A stretch of DNA of 64,000 nt. It comes from Synaphobranchus kaupii (lineage: Eukaryota; Chordata; Actinopteri; Anguilliformes; Synaphobranchidae). The translations under genes were made by a program, and so were the position numbers. Numbering within the stretch: the stretch's first letter is position 1; each line of letters starts with the position of its first letter. This document shows positions 23,373-37,100 of the stretch, in pieces. The stretch lies in the NCBI GenBank assembly GCA_029718625.1, contig CM056383.1, positions 14,873,066 through 14,937,065 on the forward strand, given 5' to 3'. The notes beneath the pieces are model-generated. The model was not told the DNA's origin. It saw only the letters and a program-made list of their open reading frames with translations, and did not search any database.

Positions 23373-23444
23373 TTTTTTTTGGGGGGGTGGGGGGGTTGGG
23401 GTGGCTTCTGTCATGGTGTGTGTGTTGGGGGGGGGGGGGGGGGG
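23373..23444. repeat. G-rich tract with 18-base poly-G
   Basis: ggggggg runs at 23382-23402 and an uninterrupted 18-G run at 23427-23444. Confidence 0.93.
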
Positions 23445-24315
23445 CATATCAAAATATTTGACAGACATCAGTAAAATAAGCACCCCCTTTTCTGTGTCTT
23501 TCAGTATCCAGCTCTATAAGTTCCCTGGAGTGGCTGGTGTCTTTGTTCAAGCATCGACCATTTCAAATCTGGCCCTGGGATGAAGTCCCATGAAATTAAT
23601 ACCATGAAATTAAGGGCCATTGGTTAACTGGTTTCAATCAAATGTGACTTGGGCAGTTGGGGGACGGGCAGGGGGTTTGGTGGGTAGCAGAGTGCTGGCT
23701 TGTGAGGCAGGGGAAAAAAGTTTATCTAGGAAAATATATAAAATTTTCTCAATAATCGCTCTTTCCACGCCAAAAACTAAACAAAATTATTTTTGGGGGA
23801 TTTTGGTTAGTGGAAGAAGGGACTTGCATGTTTTTATTTGAGTAAAATCCCCAACATTTCTTTCTCGTAATACGCTCAAACTTCTGTCCTGCTAGGCTGA
23901 ACAATCTGCAGTTTGTTGTGGTTTCAATCAGCCAATTTAGACCTTGGAAACAAGGGGTCTGGACTCTTTCACCAATCAATGGCTTAAATTAATCACTGAA
24001 GAAGAGCTGAAGCACTGGAAACCAGCATACACTGTGGCCCTACAGGCCTGCACTAAACATGCCCCCAACCTTACAATAGAAACACTTGAAGCATTTTACA
24101 TAGTTGTTTCTTTAGCAGTGCACATAATGTAAGGCCTGGGTGATGAGAATGAAAAAGATAGCTCTTATTAAGTAGATCCAAGGGAAACATTTATCTGCAA
24201 CATGACTATACTGTGTTTGTAGTCCCCATAGATGTGCGTTTTACAGAAGTATAAAAGTAAATGCAATTTTAAAAAAAATACATTTATAGATATCACCTCA
24301 GGGTTGCCTCTGATT

Positions 24316-24317
<2 letters not shown>

Positions 24318-24349
<32 letters not shown>
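24318..24349. repeat. (AAT)n microsatellite
   Basis: About ten AAT units immediately upstream of the interspersed repeat at 24350. Confidence 0.95.
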
Positions 24350-24351
<2 letters not shown>

Positions 24352-24520
24352 CATGGCATTTATATAGCGCCTTTCTAGATACTCAAAGCGCTTTACAATG
24401 ATGAGGGGGAAACTCGCCTCTACCCACCACCAATGTGTAGCACCCACCTGGGTGATGCAACGGCAGCCATTTTGCGCCAGTATGCTCACCACACATCAGC
24501 TGAGGTGAGGGAGAGAAGAA
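24350..24520. repeat. Fish interspersed repeat, 'tatatagcgcctttctag' type
   Basis: Contains atttatatagcgcctttctag, ctcaaagcgctttacaatga and accaatgtgtagcacccacc, phrases I recognise from a very common fish repeat. It begins at an AAT microsatellite, as many copies do. Superfamily not assigned. Confidence 0.6.
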
Positions 24521-25199
24521 GGAGAGGGAGAGAATAATTTTTTTTAGCCAATTAAACTGATCTATATCTTTTAACCACAGTCAAGGGTGTGCAGCTACTG
24601 TTTAAAACTGCACTGGGCATGTTGTCCTGGCATTTAGCCATGAGTAGGCTACAGGGTGGTATGGCTGCTGGAATGTCCTTCCTTTCAGGTTATTCTGCAT
24701 AAAATGCATTTAAAATGCTGCTTTTTCCTGTAAGATTTATATAACAGCATGAGGCTAAGGGTAAAAGTCTAATGTCTTCTTTTCGAAAGTCATGTCTTCC
24801 ACATTATTACAGTTCCTTGTCAAGGCCTGTCTCAAGAGCCAGAGGTGCCGCGCCACGCAGCGATCTTTTACAATCTAAAACCCCAATAGCTATGAATTGC
24901 TTTTTGCCCTGCTGCCAATTTCTTAAAGAGGTGCATTGTGGGAATTACACGATGTACCTGACACCCTATGGCGGAGACAGAAGTCCCTTTCGTATTTAGT
25001 CAGAAACATTTCTGCAGATGGCATTCTCCTTTCCTATGCGGGAGCGAAAAAGAGAGGGAAAGTGCACTGCGTTAAACCTCTAGGTGCACACGGCTGTTAG
25101 CGCCGGCTGATGATAGTCGGCAAACATTAACATAATAATTAGTGCAGTGTAATTGTTTCATTAAAAGCGGTTGTTCCATCGCTTCTCTTGTTTTCCCAG

Positions 25200-25334
25200 A
25201 AGACGAGCTGGATTTGGACGACTGCCAGTGGGAAGATATTCACGTGGTCACCGGAGCGCTCAAGATGTTTTTCCGGGAGCTGCCGGAGCCCCTGTTTCCG
25301 TACCGTTTCTTCGAACCGTTCGTGGAGGCGATAA
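25200..25334 (+). CDS. arhgap15: RhoGAP-domain exon A, ARHGAP15-like (internal exon)
   Basis: Internal coding exon of a Rho-family GTPase-activating protein. A pyrimidine-rich acceptor ending in cag lies just before it and the donor gtgagt follows. It is 135 bp long and phase 1 at both ends. The reading frame shows LDLDDCQWEDIHVVTGALK followed by MFFRELPEPLFPYRFFEPF, the helix region typical of RhoGAP domains. From memory of the family, ARHGAP15 has almost the same stretch, including PLFPY-FFE-FVEAIK. ARHGAP12, 27 and 9 differ more at those positions (for example LFTYNHF in ARHGAP12). ARHGAP15 is a PH plus RhoGAP protein that stimulates GTP hydrolysis by Rac at membranes. The arginine finger lies in an upstream exon that is not seen here. 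The exon is an open frame without internal stops. The paralogue assignment is an inference; the RhoGAP call is firm. Confidence 0.88.
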   Translation, partial: KTSWIWTTASGKIFTWSPERSRCFSGSCRSPCFRTVSSNRSWRR

Positions 25335-25387
25335 GTGAGTAAGGCCTCAATATTTATTTCTTTAATTATTTATTTGTGTGCTTATTT

Positions 25388-25500
25388 ACATCTACTTCAT
25401 TTGGCAGGCGTTCTTGTCCAGAGTGACTTATGACAGTTCTCTGAACTTCAGTACAAGATAGTTTAGCATCCACATATGAGCAAAAGCGTATTAGCAACAT
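25388..25500. repeat. Fish interspersed repeat, 'catttagcaga' type, decayed
   Basis: The phrase cttcatttggcaggcgttct followed by tgtccagagtgacttatg is a variant of the 'catttagcagacgctcttatccagagcgactta' tail, starting 53 bp after the exon A donor. Confidence 0.55.
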
Positions 25501-27747
25501 ATTACTATTAGGACATTTTTTTTTAGGTCTTTTTTAAACCCACAAGTCACAGTGAAGGTTGGCAATCTACAGTTATCAGCACTTGTCATTTCAGTAAATG
25601 GCTGGCTCTCGGTCAGAGCTGGAATAAGGGACTTTTCACACAATTTTATTTATTTTTTGATTAGAGTGGGGATATAAAAAAAAACCCTGAGCTGATAAAA
25701 AAAATTTATTCTTCAATAAAACCAGAACAGGTGACTTTTTTTATTTTTTTTACTTCTGCGCCGGGCAAAAAAACAGATTTATTTATTTATTTCATTTTTG
25801 AGTGAGTTGTGAATGATGTGAGGTAAGAGGTCTCTGACCGGTGCACTGTCATCAGTGAGCGGCTCCAGGACCTGGTTTTGGAACCGCAGGGCAGATGCTA
25901 ACATATTAACACGTTCGGCAAACACACAGGGCGCAGCTGACTAACGGCTTAAGGACCTATCAGGCAACAGATACTGCTTTGCTGCTGTCCGTTCAGTCAA
26001 AGTTCATTCCTACGCTCTCCGGCTGAAACATTAAAGCAGAGAATGTTATAATATATTAGTTGTATCATCGTTTTTCTAAAATATTTGTTTTTCTTTATTT
26101 CAGAGAAAAATAAGCCTTGTCAGTTTTATGGATGTTGATAGTTTCAGACTTTTTTTTAAAACAATCAATTAAATAAACAATTCCAAGTGATACTTAAATG
26201 TGGTACATTTGTATATTCTTGTTTTTATTTAAAATTGCTTGACGATTGAAAAAAAATCCAGTGTTTTTCAAGATTTCTACCTTGCTGTGTCCCTCTGGAT
26301 CCATTAGGGGGTGCACTTCTCATGGGATCAGAGTGGGAACAAACAGCAATGACAGCACGTAGATGGCATTCACCCACACTTGCTTTACAGTAAATAATTT
26401 GGGCATGAATGTGACATTTTATCTGTTCTCAGTACCTCAAAGAGCATTTCCCTGAGATAATCACAGTAAATCCAATCGAGATTGATGATCTCAAATAAAC
26501 TGCAGATCACATACAGACGGTCGCCTGATTCACTAGCCTCATTGTAGGAAAAACATACACATTCCTTTTCATTTTCCCAGAAAACACAGATTACTTTGTC
26601 TCATGCAAAACAAACTACTTCACTCCCGTTAAGAGTGCATCAGTGCATTTATTGCATGTGAGTGGAAAAGGGACTTTAAAAAAAAAAAAAAATGCTGCAG
26701 CAGTGTGTGATTTCAGAAGCACACATAAACAAATTGTTGTGCAAATATGAACGTATTGTTCGTTTCCAACCGGCGGTTCAAGATAAGCACGCGGCAGCTT
26801 AGAAATCTCCTCAAAGGCCGTGATTGATCAAGCCGTGCACCGCAATTAACTTCCCGAGCCCTATCTATAAATCAACATCCTGAATAAGCCTGCTAGATTA
26901 TGTTTGTGCCATTTAAAAATTAACACTGTCATCCATCTGCATGGGGAAATTTCAAATAACTCTGAGATATCTGATTCAAACAGGGAGAAAAAAAGAAGCA
27001 ACTTTAACAACATCATTTGTCCTCCTTCATATTCTTCACTTGGAGAACACCTTTATTTTCTTTGCGCCCTGTCAACATGATCTGTATAAATTAAAATGTC
27101 ATGCGATCCATTTACAGTCTTTCAGTTATGAAATCGTGTCATTCCTTAAGCTCCTGTCCCATCACTCAGCTGTGTGCAGTATCGTGCAGTCATACTGTTA
27201 AGTTAAATACTGGGGGGAATGCCCCAATCGGGAAAACAACCCAAGGCTAATACAAGTTCTGGAAATTTCCACATATTTTTAACTTGTAATACCGTCCCCC
27301 AAGTTTCAGCCCTGTCCTCCCAGAGTCGGCGATCACATTACTAGGCGTCTCAAACGAGGACAACAGCCAAGCTATAAAGGCTGTGGCTACCCCACCCTAC
27401 CCCATATCCCGCACCCAAAACCCCCACACACACCGCACACCGCACACTCATGAATGAATGCACACACACACACACGCCCGGCTTTAATAGAAGACCCTCG
27501 GCCCCTCTACATATTCATGCATTTATCTGCATTGCCCTTAACGCCGGCACGCCAGCTCTCTCGCGTGTGGCCCGATAAAGCTAATCCTGTTAACGTTAGC
27601 CCCTCTCCCACCCTGTAATTTTACACCTTAGAACTTCCACTCTAGGCTGCTATAGTCGCAGAAACTCCTAGTGATTCATCGTGCAGTGGGTTGTGGGTTT
27701 TGTCAGAGAGAGATCATATATTAGCTTAACTTTCACTATGTAATATG

Positions 27748-27771
27748 CCCCCCCCCCCCCCCCCCCCCCCC
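27748..27771. repeat. Poly-C run
   Basis: 24 consecutive C. Confidence 0.95.
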
Positions 27772-29104
27772 TTATCTGCCCCCTCAAGGTAAATTAGCAG
27801 AACTATCTGACCAGTGGTCACTCTCCTCCCATGGTAATAATAAAGTGGCCCTGGGTGTGTAAAGTGGCTTTGCTTTGGTACTCTCTCTCTTTAATCCATA
27901 AGGGCTCTCCGCCCAGACACTCGCCCATTGGAGGATGATGCCGGGGTCCGAGCCGGATGGGACTCATTTCCTAATTGTTAGCAGTTACACCCTATGCCCT
28001 GCAGAGCTATTCATTACATTACATTGCAATAAATTAGTAACCCCTCAGCCGAGTCCATCAAGCAATGGTCTACACCAGGGATACACAAATCTGGCTCTGA
28101 CTATTGAAGCAATGAACTATATAATGTTGGAGTTTGCTGCGAATCACAGTATCATGAACTGCTTTTTGATTATTGAATAGTATTGGTTATGATTATGCTT
28201 TTTTTCTCTCTTCAACTTGTTACTTACTGTTCACTCACTGAGGTGCCTAGTACTGCTATGCTAAATTTCAGAGGACCTTCAGCAGTGATAGCCCTGATTT
28301 TGTTATACAATGTTGTCATTATGACTTGAGCCTTTTATTTTAAGCTTTGTCAACTGATCAAATTAGATGTTGTTCATTCTGAGAAGGAAGCTCTTGCAGT
28401 CGATAGCTGTAATTGTGTACATGTTCCGTTCTTTCCCATGAAATGCTTGGGTAAAGGAGAGATTACCTCACTGCCATCCTTGTAAATAGAGATCTGTCTC
28501 ACTTCATCTGTCATCCTCTAAATTCCCTGGCTTCCTGTGACTGGAATCAGATCAGTTGAATCCATCGCTGCTCGTTTAGTTGGGGCTGTGACCACATAAA
28601 AGCGCACCAGCGAAGCACTGTGGAAAAAGAGCGAAACTCTTTGCTTTATTATGTCCGCCTGTGTCGTCAGCAAACATAATCATTTTACTTATGTTTTCGG
28701 AGTAAACATGCGATAATCTGGCCGGCCGTTCCGAAACAAAATTACGCTTAAATGTAGTATTTATGTACATTGCTACAATAGAATCAGTAATGAAAAAGAA
28801 CAATGTGCATTCTGTCTGCTGTCAAATTAAAGCAACCAACCAGAGGAAGAGGCTGCAGAATGCTGCGGTAGCTACATGGCTTTCTGATATGAAAGCTTGG
28901 TCGTTCTTGCATGAAAAGAGACGGGCCTTCCCTTGCCTGTTGGGGAGCATTGAGAGGCATCGGGCCGAGCCAGTTGGAGCCCCTAAAACATGCCCTCCAG
29001 TGTCGCTCTCCTCCCACAGTACCCTCTGCGCTGTGGGCAGGAAGTTGGGGACACAGCCCTAACCGCTCCACCAAACCACACCGAACAAAAGCAAATTCAC
29101 AGCT

Positions 29105-29310
29105 GCTCTCTCTCTCTCTCTCTTTAATTTGGGGTTTGAGGGTGGGTCTGAGGGGAGTTGTGTTGGTTTTGTGTCTGCTAATGGTGGAGGATATTGTGTG
29201 TAATAAACGAACAGCGAGTCAAAAAGCATTTATCTCTGTTTCTCATTCCTTTTTGTGCTCTCTCTCTCCAGCCATCAAACCTCAAACTCTGTCAATCTCT
29301 CTCTTTGTCA

Positions 29311-29367
<57 letters not shown>

Positions 29368-29400
29368 TCAAATGATCTCTCTTTCTCTCTCCCTCTCTCT
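29105..29400. repeat. (CT)n microsatellite cluster
   Basis: CT runs at 29105-29124 and 29314-29364, and shorter runs to 29400, with repeated 'tctctttgtcaaat' phrases between them. These produce false Ser/Leu-rich frames. Confidence 0.93.
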
Positions 29401-29709
29401 CACAGAATATAAAAGAACAAACTTCTTTAATAACTTTATTATGAAATAAAACATGTAAATAAAGAATTTTCAATCTAATCTGCCAATGGATATGCCGATA
29501 TTTCAGGCTGTTGATCAAAGCTGAGCCTGTTTACCGGTTTGAGTTTGTATGAACTCTAAAAGTTGACAGGCATCGTAGTGATATTGTGGGAGAACCAGGT
29601 GCATTTCCATTTCCCTTTCCAGATCAGGTTGTTCCTGTTAATATCTTGTCTTCGCCCCAGTCCTCTCTTCTTACCACATCGCCTAGCCAAAGACTGTTCC
29701 ATCGCCCAA

Positions 29710-29726
29710 CCCCCCCCCCCCCCCCC
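29710..29726. repeat. Poly-C run
   Basis: 17 consecutive C. Confidence 0.93.
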
Positions 29727-30076
29727 TTACTAGCTCACCCAGATATCTCACTCCAACATGGGGGGGGGCTCTGCCTCCCCCAAAAGGGCACAGCCAGCCA
29801 TGGAACCCCGACAGACGCTGTCACCAGATTGTCCGATTCGAGTCACCCTGTTTCTTTTTTGTTTTTTTTCTTACTCATCTCAATCGGCCCTCTGATGGAC
29901 GTGCCCAGAAACTCTCTGGCCTGCGCTCCCCCTGACCGTCACCCAGCACCATGAATAAATCATGCGGGCTCTCAAAGACCGCGATCTTAGCCATGCTGGA
30001 GCTCGGAATGGTGAGAGGGCCATCTGCAGCCCGCTGTTCGGGTTCCAGAGAAGTTTGTGTTCGTGCACCGTGCATG

Positions 30077-30124
30077 CGTGTGTGTGTGTGTGTGTGTGTG
30101 TGAGCGTGTGTATGTGTGTGAGCA

Positions 30125-30154
<30 letters not shown>
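30077..30154. repeat. (GT)n microsatellite
   Basis: TG repeats with agcgtgtgtatg and agcatgcg interruptions. Confidence 0.95.
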
Positions 30155-30155
<1 letters not shown>

Positions 30156-31931
30156 TTATGAGGTCCGCTGGGATAAAGGGCTGTCCGGCTGCCCCACTTT
30201 CACCCCTGCGTCAACACGGTCCATCTGACAGGCTGAGGACCGTCATCACACGTCTAATTTTGGACGCGCATCCCAGGACTGAGTCTTTTCCAGAACGCGC
30301 AGGTCAGCCAATAATAACGAGCGTGGAAAACGGTTTAATTAGGCTCATTTACAACCTGTGTTACCAACTAAATGAAATAATTGCGATCGTTGCTGCGTTA
30401 CGTCTTCTCCCGCTGCACTCTTTTTCTTTTTGCACCCGTCGAGCCTGCACCAGTCAAAGTCATTCTGCGCAAGCTTTAGGTGCGAGAGATTTCAATGCCG
30501 AGATTACTGAGATTCCTTTGTTTGTTTGTTTGTTTGTTTTTCTTGCCGTTAGCAAGCGAAAGTCGTGAGCCGGGTCTTTGAGCCGTTCATATCATCCTTT
30601 CAGTCAAATTTTACATAAAGACCCTGGAATTAATGCACCCCTCACCCCGTTTGTTTGGCTGTGCCAAACCGCAAGGCGAAATCAAGACAATTCCCAAGTA
30701 TCATATGAATAGCAATGAATATTTACACGCGGAATGCAAGGACAGAATACCCTCTGTACTCTGGCTGCTTACATCCCATTACTCCGATGAGCTGGGGCAT
30801 GGATCGTCAATGGCGATCATTTTTTAGCCTGAGTTTAGGCGTCTAATTAGTACGGCAGGGTCCCTGCATAGCGGGAGACATAATTAGCTTTACCTGGAAC
30901 CCTTTCCTCTTGATTTCACAGCTAAACGGGGGAGGGTCACTGATAACACACAGCGGTCTCTTATACACAGAGAATCGGTAATTAGGAAAAATTAAGAGAC
31001 ACACTATCAATTGTTCTGGGTACATCACAACAAAGGAAATATAAACCTAAGACAGGAGCATAGGTCTATGAAACATAAAAGTTTTTTAATAATAATTATA
31101 AAAAAATACTTATGGGAATTCAAATGGCAATTATAGAGAAGAGTTTTGAGGTGGATTTACCCCGAGCCTATAAACAGCCTTGTTGTGATCCAGACCTAAG
31201 CAAATGTGTGGATGAATTTGCATAGACGATTGTTCTATCACATTTCAAACTGTTTAATGCCTCGCATAGTTTTGAAAAAAGGCCGCTCACCTGTCACGCA
31301 AACGATTAACTCCTTGGTCCCAACGTCAGAAGGAAATGATGGAAAAGTATGTCACGGGAAAACACCAATGGGAAAAAAAATAATAATAATAATTGAATTA
31401 AACCTAAAATGAAGAAACGGATTGCATTTTTATTCTCCCATACTTTTCCCCTGAAGTGTGACCCAGTTTTTACTCTGACAAAAGTTTTACTGAAATATAA
31501 AAAAGTATGAAGCAGAAATGCAAGGCAAAATCTAATGGTCAGCTAGTTGTACGACTTGCTAATCTTGTAATAATAAATAAATAAATAAAATAACATCACA
31601 TTCCTGAAAACTTTGGAATGCGTGTTATGGAACTGCGCTTGCTTTTTCTCCAATTAAAAGCCTTTTTTTAATTACCTGTTGTTGAAGGCGCTTCGCCATG
31701 CTATGCAGTTCGTCGACAGAGCGAGGCCTTTTCATAAACAAATTTCGCAAGTATAACCACCCTGAGAAAACATCAAAGAATAATAGTGAGCGGGCCTTTT
31801 ATTTGTAATATGCCGCTGGTTCTAAGAGGATCGCCGCGCGAGTGATGTCGACCAGCAGGAGTCGCTGTGGAGCTGCTGGAAGCGGAGGTGGGAATCTAAC
31901 CTAAATTACTTATTCTTCTCATAAGCCTTGT

Positions 31932-31957
31932 CCCCCCCCCCCCCCCCCCCCCCCCCC
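31932..31957. repeat. Poly-C run
   Basis: About 26 consecutive C, the longest in the window. Confidence 0.95.
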
Positions 31958-33346
31958 GATTTCCGGCATGACCGGACGTCTCATTTCTAGAAAACCTGGC
32001 AAATTCCCGGCAGCTCCGGACATGGACCCCTGGTCGTATACATCATCCCTAATAAAGCGCTCTGTGACACGGAAGCCCTCGGTCATCCATCACTCCTCAT
32101 TTAAGACAAAACTTTGCCTTTTTTCGGCGACGACGGTGAGGGATTACTGCCATTAGAAGCCGATCCCTTCTTTTGATGGCCATTTTAATGGGGTGCATTA
32201 GCGGAGGTCCCCGGGGCCGGTTTTTGGGGGTGATTAAGAAAGCGGCGCATTTGCAAGTCGCTAATTGAGACTGTAATTCCAGGAACTTAAAGAGCATCCC
32301 CATCGACACCAACGTCCCCCACCCCCTTCAAGTAGGTACTGTACTATACAGAATCACTCTGAACCATTACCCTACAGGGGGGTGAACCGTGGACTGGACC
32401 TATTCTAATGTACTGTATTTTGGTTGTATTCACAGCGCTCTTTAAAAAAAACCATGAGCCCAATTTCAGGGATGGGCTTTGAGGTAGCAGAAAGTCGTTA
32501 TGCTAACGAGGGACATGGACCCACTTTGGTCAAGCACACAACTTCAATTACAATAAATGGACTGGGAAATGAGAACGGGAATCAGAACCAGCTTCAGAAT
32601 TGATATTGTACTTAATTCGACCTTTTCCACCCTTTCTCTTCTATTAATTAAATGTGCCAAAATTGGGGTCATTCGTCCTCCGACGCATCGAGCAAAGCCA
32701 TGCATGACGACGGGGATTTTTACGGCTTCAGTGGCAGCGATCCCAATGTAATCTGCAATATGGCTAAGAATATAAAGGCAAATTATGGGCGAAAAAAATA
32801 AGTCAACAAGACGAAACACAGCAGCAGTTATTTGTGATGAAAATCCACACACCTTTGGTGGTTACAGGAATCCCATGCATTTTTAAAAATGTTTATTTCT
32901 GTCCTGATGGTGTGGGGGAAGGTTCTCCAAGGGTTAGCCTCACACAACATCTTCTCTTTTCAAAAAAAATAAAAGGAATAGCATTTAAAAAATGTTTTTC
33001 TCAATTTATCAAAACAGTTACGAGATATCTACTGTACGTGGAGCTGGATGAAAGACAAAACATACTAGCAACAAAATATGACAGGTACTTTTGCGTGACA
33101 CGGACGCACTGTGCTATTTACTCCCGACCATGAGTCGCGGATCACAAGATCGCTCTCCCGTTATTATTTTACAATAATATTTCACCTGAGGTCTACAATT
33201 ATTGTGGACGTTCCCTGTAAAAATTCAGAAAAAAATAAAATGGACCCTTGGGGTAAATTCCTGGTTGTAAGTACCAAGCTCGCACCAAACAGATGGCCTT
33301 TACAAGATTTATAGATTTTTGGAACATCAAAATCTGTCCCTGAGCA

Positions 33347-33361
33347 CCCCCCCCCCCCCCC
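33347..33361. repeat. Poly-C run
   Basis: About 15 consecutive C followed by accccc. Confidence 0.93.
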
Positions 33362-34179
33362 ACCCCCATACCCTGAAGAAACAAAACACTTTCCATTGTT
33401 TCAGAGTTACTGATACACTCGTGAGTCTTCGCTGCTCCTGCTCTGATGTGAAAGTGACGATATAAAAACCTTATTATGGGTTTAATAAGCACAGACTCAA
33501 TCACGGAATTGTATGGATGTAAGTTTATGGCGTAAGTTTAAAATAAGAAAGTCTCTGATTGATAACTCGTAATGCCAGCGCTCACTGTGCACCTTCGGCT
33601 TCCTGTTACTACGTCTGTCAAAACAACCAGCCTTTGAAGCTGTAAACCCATACTATATTAAAGTAACATTTCTCAGAAATATCATTCGAAAAGGCGTTTG
33701 AGCCCCAACGATGACGTCTGCGTCGGGCAGCTGAAAAGGCGACAGTGTTATGTCCCATAACCCCGCCGGTCCACTGCACTGATCCACCTGGTTGGCGAGT
33801 CGAGTAGGCCTACAAACTGATACCTTTAGCCCCGCCCCTGTTCTCGGCCCCTCCTCCTTCGCTACTTAGCCCGCATGTTTGATTAGTTTAATCGTCCCCG
33901 GTGCTCAGGTGGGATGGGCTCCCTGGTTCCCGTCCCGCCAAGCTGTTCTTTTGGAAGAGAGAGGAAGCAGCTGTGCTGTGTTTACCGCCTGGGCTCTGGC
34001 ACGCTCCTCCGCGGAATATATTATTCATATCGCTCCGTATCAGAGCGAGATCCGGCACCACCTGTCTCTCTCGCTGACAAGCTCGGCCTTTTGTGAGCGC
34101 CCCGTTTCGAAATTACTCCCGCGTTGATGAATTGGGTATTTACGAGCGTTGCTGACTAACATTGTCGCACTGATATCAT

Positions 34180-34194
34180 GGGGGGGGGGGGGGG
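34180..34194. repeat. Poly-G run
   Basis: About 15 consecutive G. Confidence 0.93.
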
Positions 34195-37100
34195 TTTGCA
34201 AGGGTTTTGGTGTCAAAATTTGCCAGGCGAGAACGGACAATGCGATGACTCGAGATGTCTCTTTCCCCGGCTCTTACAGGAAGCTTTTCTGGTCGGGACG
34301 ATTGTTACTGCACAACATCAATCCTGCCGAAACAGCAGTTAGTGTTTTTCTGCCATCTTATACGCCAGTGCTGCTTGCATGCTGCCAGTGCACTGTGGCT
34401 AACTTCTTTACTGGTGGGCGACAGGCTGAAAAGGCCCCCCTGGTTCCTAATTGATTAGTTTGAGGTAAACCATGTTTTTACACAGCTGCGTTTGCACCTG
34501 CAAACAATATTTAGCGTCGCTCTAGGTTACTCAAACCTTGGTTAATGAATATTTGCCTCCACAAAAAAGTGATTTCCTGAGGACAATAATTGCCCATCCT
34601 GTACTCCACCTCCAGACAGATATTAATCAGAAATCTTTGATTGTGTTTCTCATTAAAACACAAGAATGAAAGGGATATAAGAGACTATCATTCATCTAAC
34701 AGACGCATTGTGTGAACAGGATAGCACGATATTCACTGTATAGCTGGCGCCATTGGGCAGTACGCGTGCGGTGAAAGTGACAAACTTGTCTTTTGTTTGT
34801 TTGTTTGTTTGTTTTTTTCAGCTTCATATTTTCACATCAATTATTAATCAGTGCATCTGCAATTCTGCTTTTGAATTAAGTGGGGAAAAACATATTGGGA
34901 AAACAACACTGCGGAGCTTCTTAAATTTGTAATTAACAAATCTATTACCGATTCTGTTCATTTATTAATATGCATCATTCTGGAAGAGGAGCACTAATAC
35001 ACAATAGCATAAAAAAACTCATTTCAGCACTTTGGAGACATCAGTGGCTTTTAACACCCAGTGTACCCCTTATCTGGGCACCACATTATTATAGTAAGTG
35101 CATTCGGAAATAATTTGGCTTCAAATATATTTTTGCTAACGAATCCCAACCTCATTTGCATGCAAGAAAGTTGTCGGCTTCAATCTTTGAAATGCAAAAT
35201 ATATCGAATTTCTATATTTTATCAAGGAGCTTTTCATGTTTAATAAATTACAACTAAGATCCTCCAAGACTTTGCTTTTCATTAACTAAAAGCAGAAAAA
35301 AGCAGACATTTAAAATCTTAATCACTACCTGCAAGGTTATTAGCACTTTGCAAATATGTGCCTGGATGGGTTCATTAATCTCAACGACAAGTTATATAGC
35401 AAGCTTTTTAAAAACAAAAGTAAATAAGAAAGCTTCATTATATAAAAATATAATGTGTTATAGAACAAAAATCAAGAGCATTTTAGATGATGAATGTGTA
35501 ACTATGGGCCAATATTTAATATTGAAATAAGTTAACACAATAGGACTTGAAGCAATTGTTAACCAAGATATGTTTGTTAATATCAAGATACTGTAAATAC
35601 TGTAGGGTTCACCTATCTTGTAGTGTAAACAAGTTCAGTAATTGACAGATGCACAAAGGCTCTTTAAATACTAACATAATATTTTAATTAGGCATATTGA
35701 GTCAAGTTAAAGTGGACAGTAGCCTTATATAGGACAGTAGGCTATATCTTTGTACCTTGACAATATATTTTCTAAGACTTTATCATAATGCTGCTTTCAG
35801 ATATCTTTTAACAAAATTGGATCAGTACACGTTTATGCAACATTCTAAGAATATGTATCACTACGAACTTGGTAATTATTCTGGATTTAGGTACTGTTAA
35901 TAGTTGTAAATGGTGATTTTTTAAAAACCCCAGGATGGATCCCTTCTCATTTTTTATAGTCTGGTGCTGATAATCTGAATTAGTGGCCGATACTGTGTCT
36001 TAATTGATGAGAGGAAAGTCTTTCATAAAGCCCATATAGAGCAGTTTAGAGATTGCTTTCACAAATTTTATGTGTTTTGGTCAATTCTGGACAACACTGA
36101 GAAAATTATAAAGAGAAGCAAGATGACACATACTGTAGACATCAGGGAAGAAGGCTCAACATGGAAATGTGTTTGCCCCTGTTATGGGTAGAACAAATAC
36201 AACATCACCATTAACACTAAGCTCAGAAAACCCATGAAACCGAGAATATAAAGCAACGTTTGTAAACCGATACGTCTTGTTTCATTGTTGAAATATTCAG
36301 TAATAATCACATTGAAAATGATCCCTTTGATTGCTACCATTATCAGTAAAGGTCGCTTTCATCATTTACCGAGGTCTCCAAACTGTGTGTTGGAGAGCAC
36401 AAGGCCCTTCTTCATAGGAAGTTAAGGGTCATCGTATGGTAAGTGAACCAGGTTGAATAACGGTTGGGATGATTCCAAACTGCATGAAAGGAGAGGAAAG
36501 GTGACAGTGAATTCAAGCCGTTAAGTATAATCATAACTAAGACTGCATGTGCCAGACAATTCTAACTTCCAGCAAATGCTTATCTCCAAATGAGCAATAA
36601 GTTTGTAATTTGAAATTGGCAGCTGGGGAAAGGGTTTGATTTTTATCAGAGCCCATTCTGCTTTTTCCTGAACTTGCAGCCAAAGGACGTCAAAATTAAT
36701 TTAGCCCACTTTAACATTTTTCTTTAGATGTTATGCATATTAAAGTGATCTCTTTCCCGGTGATACTACGCAAATATATATATTTTTTAAATCCTTAATA
36801 TCGCTGCACAGCTGAAGAACAGTATCAAGCACAAATCAAGTTCCCGCATCCAATTTTGGACATCTTCCAATAGAATATATCATCCTGTCACTTTATAACA
36901 AGGCCCACGTTTATATTCTAACCGTTAGAGGCCTATTGTGGGGATTAGCACCCAGGGTCGTAGGTGTTAAAAGGTAGAAGCGGGAGTGCATCAGCAGTTG
37001 TGCCAGACTTGGCACTGACCCCGAACACTCTCGAAAAACATAAAAGCCCCCAGTGCATTCTGAAAGAGAGCAAGCACAGCAAATGTACAATTGCACGTTT

